Shown here: piece after piece, positions 32,360 to 42,130 of the stretch
Layout: every line of letters starts with the position of its first letter
Position numbering within the stretch: the first letter of the stretch is position 1
Translations under genes and position numbers: made by a program
Assembly: GCA_964371945.1 (NCBI GenBank)
Contig: CAYJPA010000025.1
Location: forward strand, 1 to 62,129
Source of the DNA: CAYJPA01 sp964371945
Lineage (GTDB): Bacteria; Chloroflexota; Chloroflexia; Thermomicrobiales; UBA6265
Direction of reading: 5' to 3'
Length of the DNA stretch: 62,129 bases
The notes under the pieces: model-generated
Told to the model about the DNA's origin: nothing
Database searches by the model: none
The model's input: the letters and a program-made list of their open reading frames with translations, nothing else

Positions 32360-32793
32360 CCAGGCCACGCTTCTTCTTCGCACCGGCAGACCTTCCTCGC
32401 TTCGCTCCTGCGTCGCTGCACGCGAATCGTCTGCCTCCACTCCTCAACCTCAAGTACTGAACCCACCGTCACCTTCACGATCCGGAGGAGAGCTCGTACC
32501 TCGCTCGTTCCCTCCAGATCTGTATTCGGCTACCGTGGGAGAGCAGGGGAGTGTGCCCCTGACCGTCGTCAAGCCCTGGGCTCCTCCGCTTCGCTACGGC
32601 CTGCGGTGACAGCGGCTAACCCCCGGTCCAGGTGTCGTGCGGCAGATCCAGAGAACTGCCCAGTCCATCACGACAAACGTCCGACGGGGCAGACGTGCTG
32701 CACCGATCGACACACATCAACCTCGTCGAGAACACCGATATGTTTACATAATACTGACCATTTTGCTATGATTGAAATATTGCCCCTCAATCT
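32360..32793. other. 434-bp intergenic region
   Basis: No gene is seen. A plus-strand promoter TTTACA (32743-32748), an 18-bp spacer and TATGAT (32767-32772) precedes the ArdC-like gene. The segment 32530-32625 is GC-rich with GGGGAGTG-CCCCTGACC and CTCCGCTTCGCTACGG stem-like pieces, possibly a structured element. Otherwise nothing. Confidence 0.5.
32743..32772 (+). promoter_or_regulatory. Promoter of the ArdC-like gene
   Basis: TTTACA (32743-32748), an 18-bp spacer and TATGAT (32767-32772), 21 bp before the ATG. A near twin of the ssb promoter, suggesting shared control of early plasmid functions. Confidence 0.5.
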
Positions 32794-33732
32794 ATGCACG
32801 AACGTTTCCCGAACAGGAATCCCGAACAACCCACACCACAATCTAGCAGAGACCACGCCGGCGAGACCGGTTCGGACAGGATCAGTGGAATCCTGCAGCA
32901 ATTGGAAGCGGGAATTGAGGGTATCCTCGATGATGACGGCTTTGCCCGCTATCTCCAGGTGATGGCCCGTTTCCCCGGCTATAGCCCCACCAATGTCGCG
33001 CTCATCCTCATCCAACAACCCGAGGCCACCAGGGTAGCCGGGTATCGCATGTGGCAATCGCTCGGCCGTCAGGTCAGGAAGGGCGAGACCGGGATCAAGA
33101 TCTTCGTGCCATTTCGTCGACGCGTCACGCGTGCTACCGATCCGGAGGAGGGGAGTGAGGAGGAAGAAGTCCAGAAACAGCGAGCGCCGCTTGGCGCCGT
33201 AACTGGATTTGGACTCGGGACCGTTTTTGACATTGCGCAGTCTGAGGGCGACCCACTACCGGAACCGCCCACCGTGCAGGAGATCGCCGGCACGAGTGAT
33301 CTCGGAATGGCCATCGATTTGCGGTTGTCGCGCTGGTTGATCGATGAAGGACTCACCCTCACGAAAGAGGAGACCGGAGGAGCTCGCGGCTTTTACCGGC
33401 CATCCACCAGAACAATCGCATTGAGTCATATAGGGAGTGGCGACCAGCAGACCAAAACGCTTGTCCACGAAGCGGCCCATTATGTGGCCGATCACCGGGG
33501 GCAGGTCGAGCGGCGGGATGCCGAAACCGTGGCCGAGAGCAGCGCCTTTGTCGTGCTGACCCATTTCGGTCTTGATACCAGCGGCTATTCTTTTCCGTAT
33601 GTCGCGACCTGGGCCGAAGATCGTCAAGTGCTCAAACGCAATCTCGGCGAAATCCAGGGGGTGAGCCGCACGTTGATTGAGGCGATCGCCGCTGAGCCGA
33701 GCGTCACAGATAACCTCGGAGCATCGAACTAG
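32794..33732 (+). CDS. ardC: ArdC-like antirestriction protein (DUF1738 + zinc peptidase)
   Basis: A 312-aa protein. Residues ~30-145 match the ArdC N-terminal ssDNA-binding domain (FPGYSPTNVALILIQQP, RVAGYRMWQSLGRQVRKGETGI, KIFVP). The C-terminal domain has TLVHEAAHYVADH with the HEAAH zinc site (~225-237) and a third-ligand ETVAES helix. ArdC-type proteins protect incoming plasmid DNA from host restriction during conjugation. It has its own promoter. Its presence supports a transmissible element. Confidence 0.85.
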   Translation: MHERFPNRNPEQPTPQSSRDHAGETGSDRISGILQQLEAGIEGILDDDGFARYLQVMARFPGYSPTNVALILIQQPEATRVAGYRMWQSLGRQVRKGETGIKIFVPFRRRVTRATDPEEGSEEEEVQKQRAPLGAVTGFGLGTVFDIAQSEGDPLPEPPTVQEIAGTSDLGMAIDLRLSRWLIDEGLTLTKEETGGARGFYRPSTRTIALSHIGSGDQQTKTLVHEAAHYVADHRGQVERRDAETVAESSAFVVLTHFGLDTSGYSFPYVATWAEDRQVLKRNLGEIQGVSRTLIEAIAAEPSVTDNLGASN

Positions 33733-33744
33733 TAGGAGGGAGCG

Positions 33745-33831
33745 ATGTCTGACACGGATGCGACGCTTCTGCGTTCGCGGACATTCGAAGGCAGACCTCG
33801 CTGTCACATCCGAGGCGTAGAGCAGCAATAA
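33745..33831 (+). CDS. 28-codon ORF, possible truncated gene
   Basis: ATG at 33745 follows AGGAGGGAG in ideal position, 10 bp after the ArdC-like stop. It encodes only 28 residues (MSDTDATLLRSRTFEGRP at the start) before TAA. The strong ribosome site suggests it was the start of the next operon gene, now truncated at the junction with the defence island. Confidence 0.35.
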   Translation: MSDTDATLLRSRTFEGRPRCHIRGVEQQ

Positions 33832-34142
33832 ACCTGGCCGATGCCAGCACAGACAAACGTCGCATTTCACCACTGACGATGGTGTAGCGGCTGATCGTTT
33901 CAGTGACCTGGAACACCTTGAGTCGAAGTGCCGCTCGTGTACGCTGATCATCGGCGAACAGTGCCACTGCCCGGTGTACCGGATGGCATGGCGAGATTTA
34001 GAACGGGACGTCTTTACTAAGTCAGATCCGCATTTGGTGACCGATATAATGCATATACTTGTGTGCTAACTATACCGTTGGACTCACTATGTGTGTCGAA
34101 CGAGCGCCGTGCCAACACGTAGGGGATGGCAGGAGAACCGTT
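33832..34142. other. 311-bp gap at plasmid/defence boundary
   Basis: No gene seen. TATAAT at 34045-34050 is a good -10 for the large downstream gene, but no matching -35 is clear. This is the boundary where plasmid genes give way to the phosphorothioation island. Confidence 0.4.
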
Positions 34143-36887
34143 TTGCTTCAAGTAACCCGCCCTGCCGATTTTATGGACCTTGACCTGAGTGCGCCGCCGG
34201 ACATTGATCAACCGGACCGACTTTGGACCAAACTGACTGCCCAATTACTGGGGCGGTCATGGTTCACTGAAATCGCAATGACCGACCCTAGATTCGATTG
34301 GTTTACGCAAGAGTTCAAGACCTATCTAAGTGGACGAGTCAAGACGCTTGACGAATTCATTGATCTCCTCGCGAACAGTCCTTTCGTGGTCGAGGCGCTA
34401 GAGCCGACACACGTAGCACATCTGCTAACACGTCTCACCGACTATGGGGACTACCTCGTTGACGTTACCTTAGAGGAGGAGTTGTTCTCTATCGTCAGTG
34501 TGGTTGCAAAACCTTCGTTGGTAGTCAGCGTCATCGACCTCTTTGGATGGTCGGGCCGATCAGCCGTCGACATTGATGAAGTCGTTCGGCTAAATGGCAT
34601 TGACCGGGATGAATGCACCCAAGCTGCCGAAGGTGTCATCGATACGCTCTGGGACGAGTGCATCTGGACTCCTGCGTTGGACCGCGCAATTCAGCTGATT
34701 GCTGACCTCGATCTAAATCAACCTGAGGAACTTGGTGTAGAACTTCAAGCATCGGGCATTACTGAACAAGCAGCATTTGACCGGAATGGCCTTCGACTCG
34801 CCTGTGAGCTGTTTGGCAAGTCAATACCTGCGCTCTTAATTGATTCGTTCGATGAAGATGCTACTGCACAAGTTGCACCTGACCCACTCCCTGTCGACGC
34901 GGACGAGTCACTTGAACAGGTATGGAGGACATTTACAGAAGACGAAATACTAATTGTTACCAATCCAAGTCTGAATGGGAAATCAGACGAAGAAACTGAT
35001 GGACTCACTGTTCACAATTCAGTTGGGTTGTCCGGGACCATATCCGATCACGGTCGGCATCATCCTAGGATGCTTAACGAGCTATCAGACGCTGTCCAAC
35101 CTATGATAGCCCTAGGCCAAATTGCTGCATGGGCGAATGCCGAGTATCAAGCAGCTAATCTCGACGAATCATTGAGATGTCTCCACACAGCTGAGACGCT
35201 TCCAGCCACAATAGAACATGCCTGGCTCACGTTGAAAGAAATCGACGCACGCGTTATCGGTCGTGAATTCCTAACCGAGTACGATCCGATTCCAGTCCTC
35301 AAGCGCATCTTCAACATCTTCACCGAGAGTTCACCATCGGAAGAAGACGAAACTAGCATTGGGCGGGTCCGTCGTTTCCGAGTTTTGACAGAGAGGGTCC
35401 TTTATACCGGTAGAAAACCGGCAGCGCTCCAGGAATTGGGGAACGAGCTGGGTATTACACGCGAGCGAGTTCGTCAACTCGAAGTGAAAGTCCGTGAACA
35501 ATTTCTACAAGAAGCGACATCGCCTTCGGCTCGTCCGCTTATTCGCGCGGCTGGTCGACTCCGGCAGCGACTAGGTCGTGCTGTCCCAATCAGCGAGCTC
35601 ACGGAGACTCTTCACATTGATGTTGAGTCCGATCCGGACTTGTTGCCATTATCGGCCACGTTGGAGAAGGCGTTATTGTGGCTAGCAGGTCCCTACCGAG
35701 AGTCGCAGGCAGGTTGGTTGGTCCTGGAAAATGTAGAAGTCGCAGCGCAAACGCTTGCCCTATTGCAGTCTGCGACCCAGAGTGGACCGCTTTCAGAGGA
35801 GTCAGTCATTGAGCTGGTCGGCCGGCTTGGAATCCTCCCGGCGTTCGTTAAAGACTGGATTAATTCGTTTGGAAGATTTCAGTTCCGCGACGGTTCCTTC
35901 ATCCGGTGGTCAGGTAGTTTTGCTGACAAGGCTGAACAGATTCTCTTGCTTGCTGGTGAGCCACTTTCCCGCGACGAAATTGTTAGGCGTGTCGGAGAGT
36001 CGGTGTCGCGAGGGCCGGTCTCGAGCTTACCCGCGGATCTACGATTTATGCGCGTTTCACTGACTGAAATTGGATTGCGATCATGGGGACTCGAGGAATA
36101 TACAACCATCGAGGAAGAAATTGAGCAGGAGATCGAGCGACAAGGTGGTCAAGCAACATCGAGCCACTTGGTAATGACGCTTGCGGCGAACTTCGGCGTT
36201 GCGGAGCAGTCAGTGCGCGCATATCTGGCGAACAGCGTAAATTTCACACGCGATGTCGACGGACACTACCTGAACGCGCGCCGTTCAGCCGATCAATCTA
36301 ATGTCCGACCACTTGAGAAGTCTCGACGCTGTTACCTTCACGACGGCCACTGGGCGTACCGCTACGTTGTGACGGCAGATACCGTCCGTGGATCAGGCAG
36401 TGGGATCTCCACAGCATTCGCTGTACACCTGGGCGCAACTGAACCCGGTTCCGTGGTTGTCTATCCGAGCGATTTTGGCTCGATACGCATTAGTCGTACT
36501 CCTACAGGGGCAACGATCGGTACGCTACGTGCAGTTGTGCATGCATTGCAGGCCGAACCGGACGACTATCTCTTCATCTGTCGCACGCGTGATCAGCAAT
36601 TGAGGTTTATCCGATCTCCGCGCTTCATCCGTGAACAGTCGACCGGACTCTGGCGCCTTGCACATGAGGTTGGGCTGCCTGCGAGTTTATCCCCAACGAT
36701 CGCATCAATTGCACAGGCAATCGGACTTATGGCGGAGGCCACCAGCGTCCAAGTACGCAGCAGATTTCGCGAGCGAATGGAATCGGAACTCATGAAGTAC
36801 CTTCCTGCAGTAGGGGACGATGACCCGATCAGTGTTGATCGGCAAGGCGAGGTGGACGCTGTGTCCGAACTCTTGAGCTCGTTTTGA
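34143..36887 (+). CDS. Large protein with sigma-70 region 4-like HTH
   Basis: A ~914-aa protein. A sigma-region-4/-35-binding type HTH lies about two fifths in (RKPAALQELGNELGITRERVRQLEVKVREQ). The C-terminal half has further winged-helix-like repeats (GEPLSRDEIVRRVG, TTIEEEIEQEIERQGGQATSSHLVMTLA split here) reminiscent of HARE-HTH modules. A TTG at 34143 has AGGAGA upstream; ATGs at 34059 and 34089 are alternatives without ribosome sites. Such proteins occur near DNA-modification loci as regulators or DNA binders. It precedes the MarR/helicase unit. Its last residues (VDAVSELLSSF) resemble the tail of the next protein. Confidence 0.55.
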   Translation: MLQVTRPADFMDLDLSAPPDIDQPDRLWTKLTAQLLGRSWFTEIAMTDPRFDWFTQEFKTYLSGRVKTLDEFIDLLANSPFVVEALEPTHVAHLLTRLTDYGDYLVDVTLEEELFSIVSVVAKPSLVVSVIDLFGWSGRSAVDIDEVVRLNGIDRDECTQAAEGVIDTLWDECIWTPALDRAIQLIADLDLNQPEELGVELQASGITEQAAFDRNGLRLACELFGKSIPALLIDSFDEDATAQVAPDPLPVDADESLEQVWRTFTEDEILIVTNPSLNGKSDEETDGLTVHNSVGLSGTISDHGRHHPRMLNELSDAVQPMIALGQIAAWANAEYQAANLDESLRCLHTAETLPATIEHAWLTLKEIDARVIGREFLTEYDPIPVLKRIFNIFTESSPSEEDETSIGRVRRFRVLTERVLYTGRKPAALQELGNELGITRERVRQLEVKVREQFLQEATSPSARPLIRAAGRLRQRLGRAVPISELTETLHIDVESDPDLLPLSATLEKALLWLAGPYRESQAGWLVLENVEVAAQTLALLQSATQSGPLSEESVIELVGRLGILPAFVKDWINSFGRFQFRDGSFIRWSGSFADKAEQILLLAGEPLSRDEIVRRVGESVSRGPVSSLPADLRFMRVSLTEIGLRSWGLEEYTTIEEEIEQEIERQGGQATSSHLVMTLAANFGVAEQSVRAYLANSVNFTRDVDGHYLNARRSADQSNVRPLEKSRRCYLHDGHWAYRYVVTADTVRGSGSGISTAFAVHLGATEPGSVVVYPSDFGSIRISRTPTGATIGTLRAVVHALQAEPDDYLFICRTRDQQLRFIRSPRFIREQSTGLWRLAHEVGLPASLSPTIASIAQAIGLMAEATSVQVRSRFRERMESELMKYLPAVGDDDPISVDRQGEVDAVSELLSSF

Positions 36888-37030
36888 GGAGGGCTCAAAG
36901 CGAGGGAAGACCGATTGTTGTCAACTCATTTAGATCACTTCAGTTTTCGCATGCATTGTCAGAAGAAGGCTGTTCCAAGTGTAGGCAACGATAATATACA
37001 TAGGCGGCGCGTTGTGGAGGAGAACTCCTC

Positions 37031-37663
37031 ATGAAAATAGAAGGCAGTTCAGCAACGAAAGAAAGTGTGACAAGGCGGATCATTTCGGTCGGCGCTCGCT
37101 TGCGACGATGGGCTGAGTGGCAAGTCGACGAATCGCCCGATACGACGGGCCTTACATGGCGGCAGCTGGAAGTGCTCCATGTAGTCGTGTCATTGAAAGA
37201 TCCCCCGCTCGGCATGATCGCTGCTGAGCTAGGGGTGACACCTGCCGTTGTAACTGGCTTGGTTGATCGCCTCGAGCGGCTGGGATTCCTAAATCGAGTT
37301 CCAGATCGTATGGATTCACGCGTCAGCCGCGCGACGGTCACTTCGACAGGAGTCGCGGCAATGACCGATGTCGAAGAAGAGCTACGAAGGCTATTAGCGA
37401 AGTCGATGTTGCGATTGACTGTCGGTGAACTGTCGATCTTGACCAGCGCGCTCGATCTTATCGACTCGGTGGATTCTGCTCGCTGCGCCTACTGCAACTC
37501 CAGGATTCGGCCAGACGACGTCTTTTGCGCCGATTGTGGGCGGCAGTTGCGTGTGCCGACGAATTCGACTCGCCGATGGGTAATCGATGTCTCAACTAAT
37601 GACGGGCAGGCCGATGCGGATGCGGTATCTGAACTGTTGCGCTCTATTTCCGGGAACCACTAG
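37031..37663 (+). CDS. MarR-type winged-helix protein with zinc ribbon
   Basis: A 210-aa protein. Residues ~35-120 are a MarR-like winged helix (LTWRQLEVLHVVV, MIAAELGVTPAVVTGLVDRLERLGF, DRMDSRVSRATVTSTG). A C-terminal zinc ribbon follows (CAYCNSRIRPDDVFCADCG, ~155-173) with a tail ADADAVSELLRS. MarR proteins bind small ligands and repress nearby genes; the added zinc ribbon is unusual. GGAGGAG precedes the ATG. Its stop abuts the helicase start by one base, so it is likely the operon's regulator or sensor. Confidence 0.75.
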   Translation: MKIEGSSATKESVTRRIISVGARLRRWAEWQVDESPDTTGLTWRQLEVLHVVVSLKDPPLGMIAAELGVTPAVVTGLVDRLERLGFLNRVPDRMDSRVSRATVTSTGVAAMTDVEEELRRLLAKSMLRLTVGELSILTSALDLIDSVDSARCAYCNSRIRPDDVFCADCGRQLRVPTNSTRRWVIDVSTNDGQADADAVSELLRSISGNH

Positions 37664-39817
37664 ATGAAGAATAAGCCACTTGGGCTCCGGTCTCTCTCGC
37701 TAGAGCCAACCTATCGCTCTGATCGGCACAGCATTGGGCGAGATTTTCTGGTGCCATGCCTTGCTCGGGCAACGACCTACGATCGTGCAGTTGGCTATTT
37801 CACAAGTTCTGCGCTCGCCGAGGCAAGTCGTGGGTTAGGTCCGTTCATCGAGCGCGGCGGCATCATGCGACTGATCGCATCACCATATTTGCTTCCCGAC
37901 GATGCAGAGGCGATTAGGAAAGGCTACGAGTCCCGCGAAGACATCGTGACCCGGGCGTTGGAACGGGTGCTCTCAGCGACAATGCCTGATCCCCAAAAAG
38001 CGAGTGTTACTTGTTTGGCCTGGCTGATTGCTGAAGGACGGCTCGACATCAAGATCGCTCTGCTGGAGCAAGACGGCAATGTCGGTCTCTATCATGAAAA
38101 GATTGGCATTCTTCATGACGATCGTGGGGATGCCGTTGTCTTCACGGGTTCTGCAAATGAGTCTGCCGGCGGTTTGCTCATCAACTTTGAGTCAATCGAG
38201 GTTTACCGATCCTGGATCGACGAGGATGCCTCCCGGGCCGACGCGAAAATCGCCGATTTCGAAAAATTATGGTCCGATCAGACCACGTCGCTGATGATCA
38301 TGCCGTTTCCAGCAGCGCTGCGTGATGCGCTCATCCGTCAGCGCCCCCAGCATCGACCGCAATTCGACGGCGACGGGAATGCGATCCTCCCAGTGCCCGA
38401 GAGGCTATCCCCGGGCGTTGCGTTCATGCCGCGAGTACCGGCTGGCCTCGACATTCGTCCCTATCAGGAAGATGCGATCCGTGCGTGGTTTAAAGCCAGT
38501 TTGCGTGGGACGTTACGCATGGCCACGGGTACTGGAAAAACAGTTACTGCATTGGCCCTGATTGCCAAGTTAGCAGCCGCTCTCAAAGAACGAGACCGCT
38601 CCCTCTTCGTGCTAGTTCTTTGCCCCTACCAGAATTTAGTCGAGCAGTGGGCGGAGAACGTAGAACAGTTTGGGGTTGAGCCAACTCGATGCTACCGTGG
38701 TCAATCCTATTGGAAAGATCAGCTTTCCGCTCAGATCACGGCCGTATTGGCCGGTCGTCCGTTCGGGATCGCGATTGCGACCTATGACACCTTCCAAACG
38801 GACGGTTTTCAAGCGCAACTGAGGGCAATTGAGAACCATCTGCTCATTGTGGCCGATGAGATGCACAACGCCGGCGCACCAGCCACTAGGAACGCGTTGC
38901 CCCAGAAGGCTCCATTCCGGCTAGGCCTTTCCGCAACCCCGGAGCGTTGGCATGACGATGATGGAACGGAAGCACTCTTTGCTTATTTCGGTCCCCCAGT
39001 CTTCGAATTAGGACTTGCCGAGGCGATAAAAATTGGAGCGCTGACCCCTTATCGGTATTTTCCTGTGGTAGTCGAACTTGACGTCGAGGAAATGGCCGCA
39101 TACACAAAGCTCACTGAACAAATTCGTAAGATCAGCGCGGGCAAAGAGAACACTAACCAAAGTGAGTTCGACGGACCACTGAAGGCAATGCTGATCAAGC
39201 GCGCTCGGTTATTAGCGAATGCATCGGGGAAGATCCCCGCTCTGAAGCAGATTATGAATGATCATAGGGAGACGACTCATAACCTCATTTACTGCGGCGA
39301 TGGACGGACGCCAGCCGATAGTGAAACAGATGACGATGAGGAGTTGCGCCAGATCAGTGGGATCACTCGAATGCTCGGAAACGACCTTAAGATGAAGGTT
39401 TCCAAGTACACCTCGGCCACGGCCATCAACAACCGACGTACCATCCTTCAAGAGTTTGGGCGAGGACGCTTACAGGCCGTTGTGGCAATACGATGCCTCG
39501 ACGAAGGCGTCGATATTCCGGAGACCCGAAGAGCATTTATTCTCGCTAGCAGCACGAATCCCCGGCAATTCATTCAACGACGCGGCCGCATTCTTCGGCG
39601 AGCCCCTGGGAAAAGCCGGGCAGAGCTTTACGACTTCATTGCAATACCTCCGTTCGGTGGACTCAATGACGCGGATTTTCGAACGGAGCGTGGGCTCGTT
39701 CGACGGGAACTGGAGCGCATCGTCGAGTTTGCAGGAATCGCTGAAAACGGTCCCCAAGCGATGCAGAAACTGCTCGATTTGCGGAAGCGCTATGGGCTAT
39801 TGGATTTGGGAACCTAG
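37664..39817 (+). CDS. PLD-type nuclease fused to SF2 helicase, Dnd-linked
   Basis: A 717-aa protein. The N-terminal ~190 residues are a phospholipase-D-like nuclease domain with YHEKIGILHD (HxK) and FTGSANES. Then a superfamily 2 helicase: RPYQEDAI, Walker A MATGTGKT (~285-292), ADEMHN (DExx), SATP, and in the second lobe CLDEGVDIP and QRRGRILR. This architecture matches helicase-nucleases of phosphorothioation-linked restriction and DISARM-like defence. It would translocate on and cut unmodified DNA. It is in one operon with a second DndD-like ATPase and a Dnd-associated-4-like protein. Confidence 0.8.
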   Translation: MKNKPLGLRSLSLEPTYRSDRHSIGRDFLVPCLARATTYDRAVGYFTSSALAEASRGLGPFIERGGIMRLIASPYLLPDDAEAIRKGYESREDIVTRALERVLSATMPDPQKASVTCLAWLIAEGRLDIKIALLEQDGNVGLYHEKIGILHDDRGDAVVFTGSANESAGGLLINFESIEVYRSWIDEDASRADAKIADFEKLWSDQTTSLMIMPFPAALRDALIRQRPQHRPQFDGDGNAILPVPERLSPGVAFMPRVPAGLDIRPYQEDAIRAWFKASLRGTLRMATGTGKTVTALALIAKLAAALKERDRSLFVLVLCPYQNLVEQWAENVEQFGVEPTRCYRGQSYWKDQLSAQITAVLAGRPFGIAIATYDTFQTDGFQAQLRAIENHLLIVADEMHNAGAPATRNALPQKAPFRLGLSATPERWHDDDGTEALFAYFGPPVFELGLAEAIKIGALTPYRYFPVVVELDVEEMAAYTKLTEQIRKISAGKENTNQSEFDGPLKAMLIKRARLLANASGKIPALKQIMNDHRETTHNLIYCGDGRTPADSETDDDEELRQISGITRMLGNDLKMKVSKYTSATAINNRRTILQEFGRGRLQAVVAIRCLDEGVDIPETRRAFILASSTNPRQFIQRRGRILRRAPGKSRAELYDFIAIPPFGGLNDADFRTERGLVRRELERIVEFAGIAENGPQAMQKLLDLRKRYGLLDLGT

Positions 39818-39837
39818 CAACACGATCAGGAGGGTAT

Positions 39838-40038
39838 ATGCCAGTTGATCCGCGAATGAAGGAGCTTGATGAGCGATTGAGCCCGCTCGCTCGGAGAATA
39901 GCGAGCGAGGTATTAGTGTTGGAGCGAGAACATAGCTTCCAAGCGCGAACGAAGGTGCTTGATAAGGAGCTCGGTGACGCCATCGTGAAGCACATTAAAG
40001 ATCTAATTCCCAATGCATCAAAGGATACGAGCTCATGA
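39838..40038 (+). CDS. Small helical protein between helicase and ATPase
   Basis: A 66-aa protein with AGGAGGGTAT upstream of its ATG. It is mostly helix (MKELDERLSPLARRIASEVL, KELGDAIVKHIKDLI) and overlaps the start of the ATPase gene by 4 bp (ATGA). It may be a stabilising subunit. DndE is also small and helical, but the DndE motif is not visible here. Confidence 0.55.
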   Translation: MPVDPRMKELDERLSPLARRIASEVLVLEREHSFQARTKVLDKELGDAIVKHIKDLIPNASKDTSS

Positions 40039-42125
40039 AACTGATCTCGATGGAGTTATCGAATTATCGGCAGTTTTTCGGCAGGCAGGAGCTCACATTT
40101 TCGGCCACTAGGGACCGCAACGTAACAATCGTCTTCGGGGCCAACGGGGCCGGTAAGACAACTCTGCTTTCGGCCTTCACCTGGTGCCTCTATGGTGTCA
40201 TGCCGCCGGCGCTTGAGTCGCCGAAACAGCTTGTGAACGAGCGCGCTTGGAACGAAGCACTGGAAGGGACTTCGGTGAGCGCAATAGTGATGCTCCGCTT
40301 CTCGCATGACGACTACACCTACGAGTTCGAGCGCACTCAAACGCAGCGGAAAGTTCAAGGGCAAGTCACCACCGAACGGGATGGCGGATACAAAGACCTG
40401 CGGGTCTCAGTGATGAAGCCAACCGGCGAAACCGACAGCTCGGTGACAAATCCAAACGATAAGATCCAACAAATCTTGCCCATGGAGCTTCATCGCTCAT
40501 TTTTCTTCGATGGTGAGCGGATGGAAAACCTGGTAAAACAGAAATCATCGAAAGACATCAACGAAGCCATTAAAAAGATCCTCGGACTTGAACGTATCGA
40601 ACGCGCCATCGACCACCTAAAGGGCGCATGTGGACAGCTTGACCGAGAACTTGCTCAGGTCTTACCTGCTGCCGTCAAAAAGGAGGTCGAGGCTCTGCTG
40701 ACTGGCATCGAGGCGAAAACAGCTGAGCTCGATGACTGCAAAGCCAAGCTTCAAGGCGAGCGGGCGAATCTTGAAGCATTGGAAGACGAACTTGAAGCGG
40801 TGGCAGAGGCTCTACGAGTCAATGAGCAGTCGAGTGCCCTTCAGAAGGAGCGAGACGAACTAGAATCCACGCTCAAACGAAATCAACAAAGGCTGCTTGA
40901 AATCACTCTTCGACAACAAGCGATCATTTCCCGCAAAGGGTTTCTGGCCTTTACGCCTTCACTGACATCGCAAACGTTGGCTCGCGTCGACCAGGTGCGC
41001 GAGCGCGGACAAATCCCCACACCGATCAAACGGCAATTCGTTGAGGACCTTCTGGAACGCGCGTCTTGCATTTGCGGAACACCACTCGACCCAGGCAGCG
41101 CGGCGCACCGCGCGGTCGCCGAATGGCGCGAGCGTGCGATTGCTGCGGGTGCTGAGGAGGCGTGGACAAATCTGGGCGCGCAAGCGAAGCAGTTCAACTT
41201 TGATCGCCAGGAATTGTTGGAGACGTTGCGCGGCTGTATAGCGGAACGCGCACACCTGACCGAGGAATATCGCCGACTGCGGGACCGCGTAGGAGAGATT
41301 CAAACGCTCCTCGGAAAAACTGATTCCACCGAGATCCAAGACTTGGCAAGTCGCCAAGTGAACCTCGTGGAGCGGATCCAAGAGACGAATCGGCAGATCG
41401 GACGGTTCCAAGGTGACGTTGATCGGCTCGCTGGGGAAATTCAGCAGCTGATTGAAGCCCGGCGCGTCAAAACAGCGCAAATTGGCCAAGCTGACATCGC
41501 TAGTCAGCGCGAGAGCGCCGCCTCTGAAGCATACGAGTTCTTCGTCAAGTTGCTCGAAATCAAAACTGACGACACGCGCAAGCAACTCGACCGACGCATT
41601 AAAGAACTCTACCGGTCGATCTCGTTCAAAGACTACACGCCGGAACTAACGCAAGATTTCAGTTTAGACCTGTTCAAAGACGTTGGTGGTCGTCGAGCAG
41701 CAGTGGCTAAATCCACTGGCGAGAACCAAATATTGAGCCTCGCATTTGTCGGAGCGGTCGCTGCATATGCGCGTGAACTTCACGATGAAGCGAAGAATCA
41801 GGCGTCGATCGGGGGATTCGAAGGTGGCATTTTTCCGATCGTGATGGATTCACCCTTCGGAGCGTTGGATGAAGGTTATCGCGAGCAAATTGCCGCAGCT
41901 ATTCCAGCGTTGGCAGAGCAAATCGTCGTGTTTGTATCGAAGAGCCAGGGACTCGGAATCGTGCTTCAACAGCTGGGACCGAGAATCGACCGGCGATTCG
42001 TGATTGATTATCAGACCACGAAGCCGGGGGCTGAGGCGGAAACAATAGACTTGGGCCAGCAACGCTTTCCGTATATCACGCCGTCAGGTACCGCATCCGA
42101 GTGGGCCCAACTTCGAGAGGTGTAA
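40035..42125 (+). CDS. Second DndD-like SMC-type ATPase with CxC hook
   Basis: A 696-aa protein of the Rad50/SMC-like AAA type: FGANGAGKTTLLSAF (Walker A, ~35-49), HRSFFFDGERMENL as in DndD, long coiled coils, a CICGTPLDPGS motif near residue 350 where a zinc hook would be, signature TGENQILSLAF and Walker B PIVMDSPFGALDE. It differs from the dndD gene at 44321-46402, which lacks the Cys motif. Standard dnd clusters have one DndD; this one is in the opposite-strand unit with the helicase. It probably serves DNA sensing or restriction. Confidence 0.75.
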   Translation: MKLISMELSNYRQFFGRQELTFSATRDRNVTIVFGANGAGKTTLLSAFTWCLYGVMPPALESPKQLVNERAWNEALEGTSVSAIVMLRFSHDDYTYEFERTQTQRKVQGQVTTERDGGYKDLRVSVMKPTGETDSSVTNPNDKIQQILPMELHRSFFFDGERMENLVKQKSSKDINEAIKKILGLERIERAIDHLKGACGQLDRELAQVLPAAVKKEVEALLTGIEAKTAELDDCKAKLQGERANLEALEDELEAVAEALRVNEQSSALQKERDELESTLKRNQQRLLEITLRQQAIISRKGFLAFTPSLTSQTLARVDQVRERGQIPTPIKRQFVEDLLERASCICGTPLDPGSAAHRAVAEWRERAIAAGAEEAWTNLGAQAKQFNFDRQELLETLRGCIAERAHLTEEYRRLRDRVGEIQTLLGKTDSTEIQDLASRQVNLVERIQETNRQIGRFQGDVDRLAGEIQQLIEARRVKTAQIGQADIASQRESAASEAYEFFVKLLEIKTDDTRKQLDRRIKELYRSISFKDYTPELTQDFSLDLFKDVGGRRAAVAKSTGENQILSLAFVGAVAAYARELHDEAKNQASIGGFEGGIFPIVMDSPFGALDEGYREQIAAAIPALAEQIVVFVSKSQGLGIVLQQLGPRIDRRFVIDYQTTKPGAEAETIDLGQQRFPYITPSGTASEWAQLREV

Positions 42126-42130
42126 GAACG

